Virus record (IMG/VR): IMGVR_UViG_3300042881_003253
Span: 1-28,448 of that record
DNA: 28,448 nucleotides
Source: a virus
Reading direction: 5' to 3' (one strand)
Position numbers and translations under genes: made by a program. The notes beneath the pieces are model-generated. The model was not told where the DNA came from. It did no database searches and saw only the letters and a list, made by a program, of their open reading frames with translations. Positions 28,426 to 28,448 of this stretch are shown here, in pieces; the stretch's first letter is position 1; every line of letters starts with the position of its first letter.

Positions 28426-28448
28426 GCGATACCTCCTGCGGGATCCTT

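Overview
The window is a GC-rich stretch of a temperate tailed bacteriophage or prophage with an HK97-type head and a long, apparently non-contractile tail. Both ends are open: a small gene runs off the left edge, and the terminase small subunit is not present and probably lies beyond the right edge. Almost all genes are on the minus strand, packed with ATGA, GTGA or TAATG overlaps, so the natural reading direction is right to left. The host cannot be fixed from sequence alone. High GC, integron-type attC sites resembling the planctomycete pattern as I remember it, a papain-like peptidase and Cys-rich small proteins make a member of Planctomycetota plausible; that is inference.

Right to left, the virion module (28425 to about 11888) holds terminase large subunit, portal, prohead protease fused to a HAD-like phosphatase domain, a block of seven mostly small genes (a beta-rich protein, a zinc-ribbon peptide, membrane proteins, a papain-like cysteine peptidase and two short membrane-anchored proteins), major capsid protein, connector, head closure, gp10-like and terminator-like proteins, three consecutive small beta-rich tail-tube candidates, tail assembly chaperones G and GT joined by a -1 frameshift site (A AAA AAC at 16107-16113), a short tape measure and distal tail/fibre genes, the last of visibly lower GC.

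Accessory and lysogeny genes follow: a Cys-rich peptide, a metallophosphoesterase, a small HExxH zincin-like protein and a DUF6378-like protein whose end overlaps the only plus-strand gene, a tyrosine integrase. A small excisionase-like gene lies divergently from the integrase. The intergenic DNA on both sides of it carries palindromes and a pair of matching operator-like sites (TGNACRCGYGTNCA), one before the integrase and one in the probable early promoter.

The early operon (8294 to 3198) encodes small proteins, a Sak4-like recombinase, an SSB-like protein ending in DDIPF, a winged-helix protein and a replication protein whose gene contains an iteron-like repeat (candidate origin).

The most unusual part is the left 3.2 kb: six attC-like sites delimit five complete small cassettes and part of a sixth. 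Each site has in-site complementary L boxes with one extra G, and the outer boxes match between neighbouring sites (the right box of each with the left box of the next), exactly as expected of integron gene cassettes. No integron integrase is visible, so this is a cassette array (CALIN-like) inside a phage. All cassette genes run against the attC direction, together with the phage early operon; their starts lie inside the attC sites, several use the L box as Shine-Dalgarno sequence, and all six complete attC-started genes translate the attC in one and the same frame into an N-terminal leader (A-S-x-G-S type).
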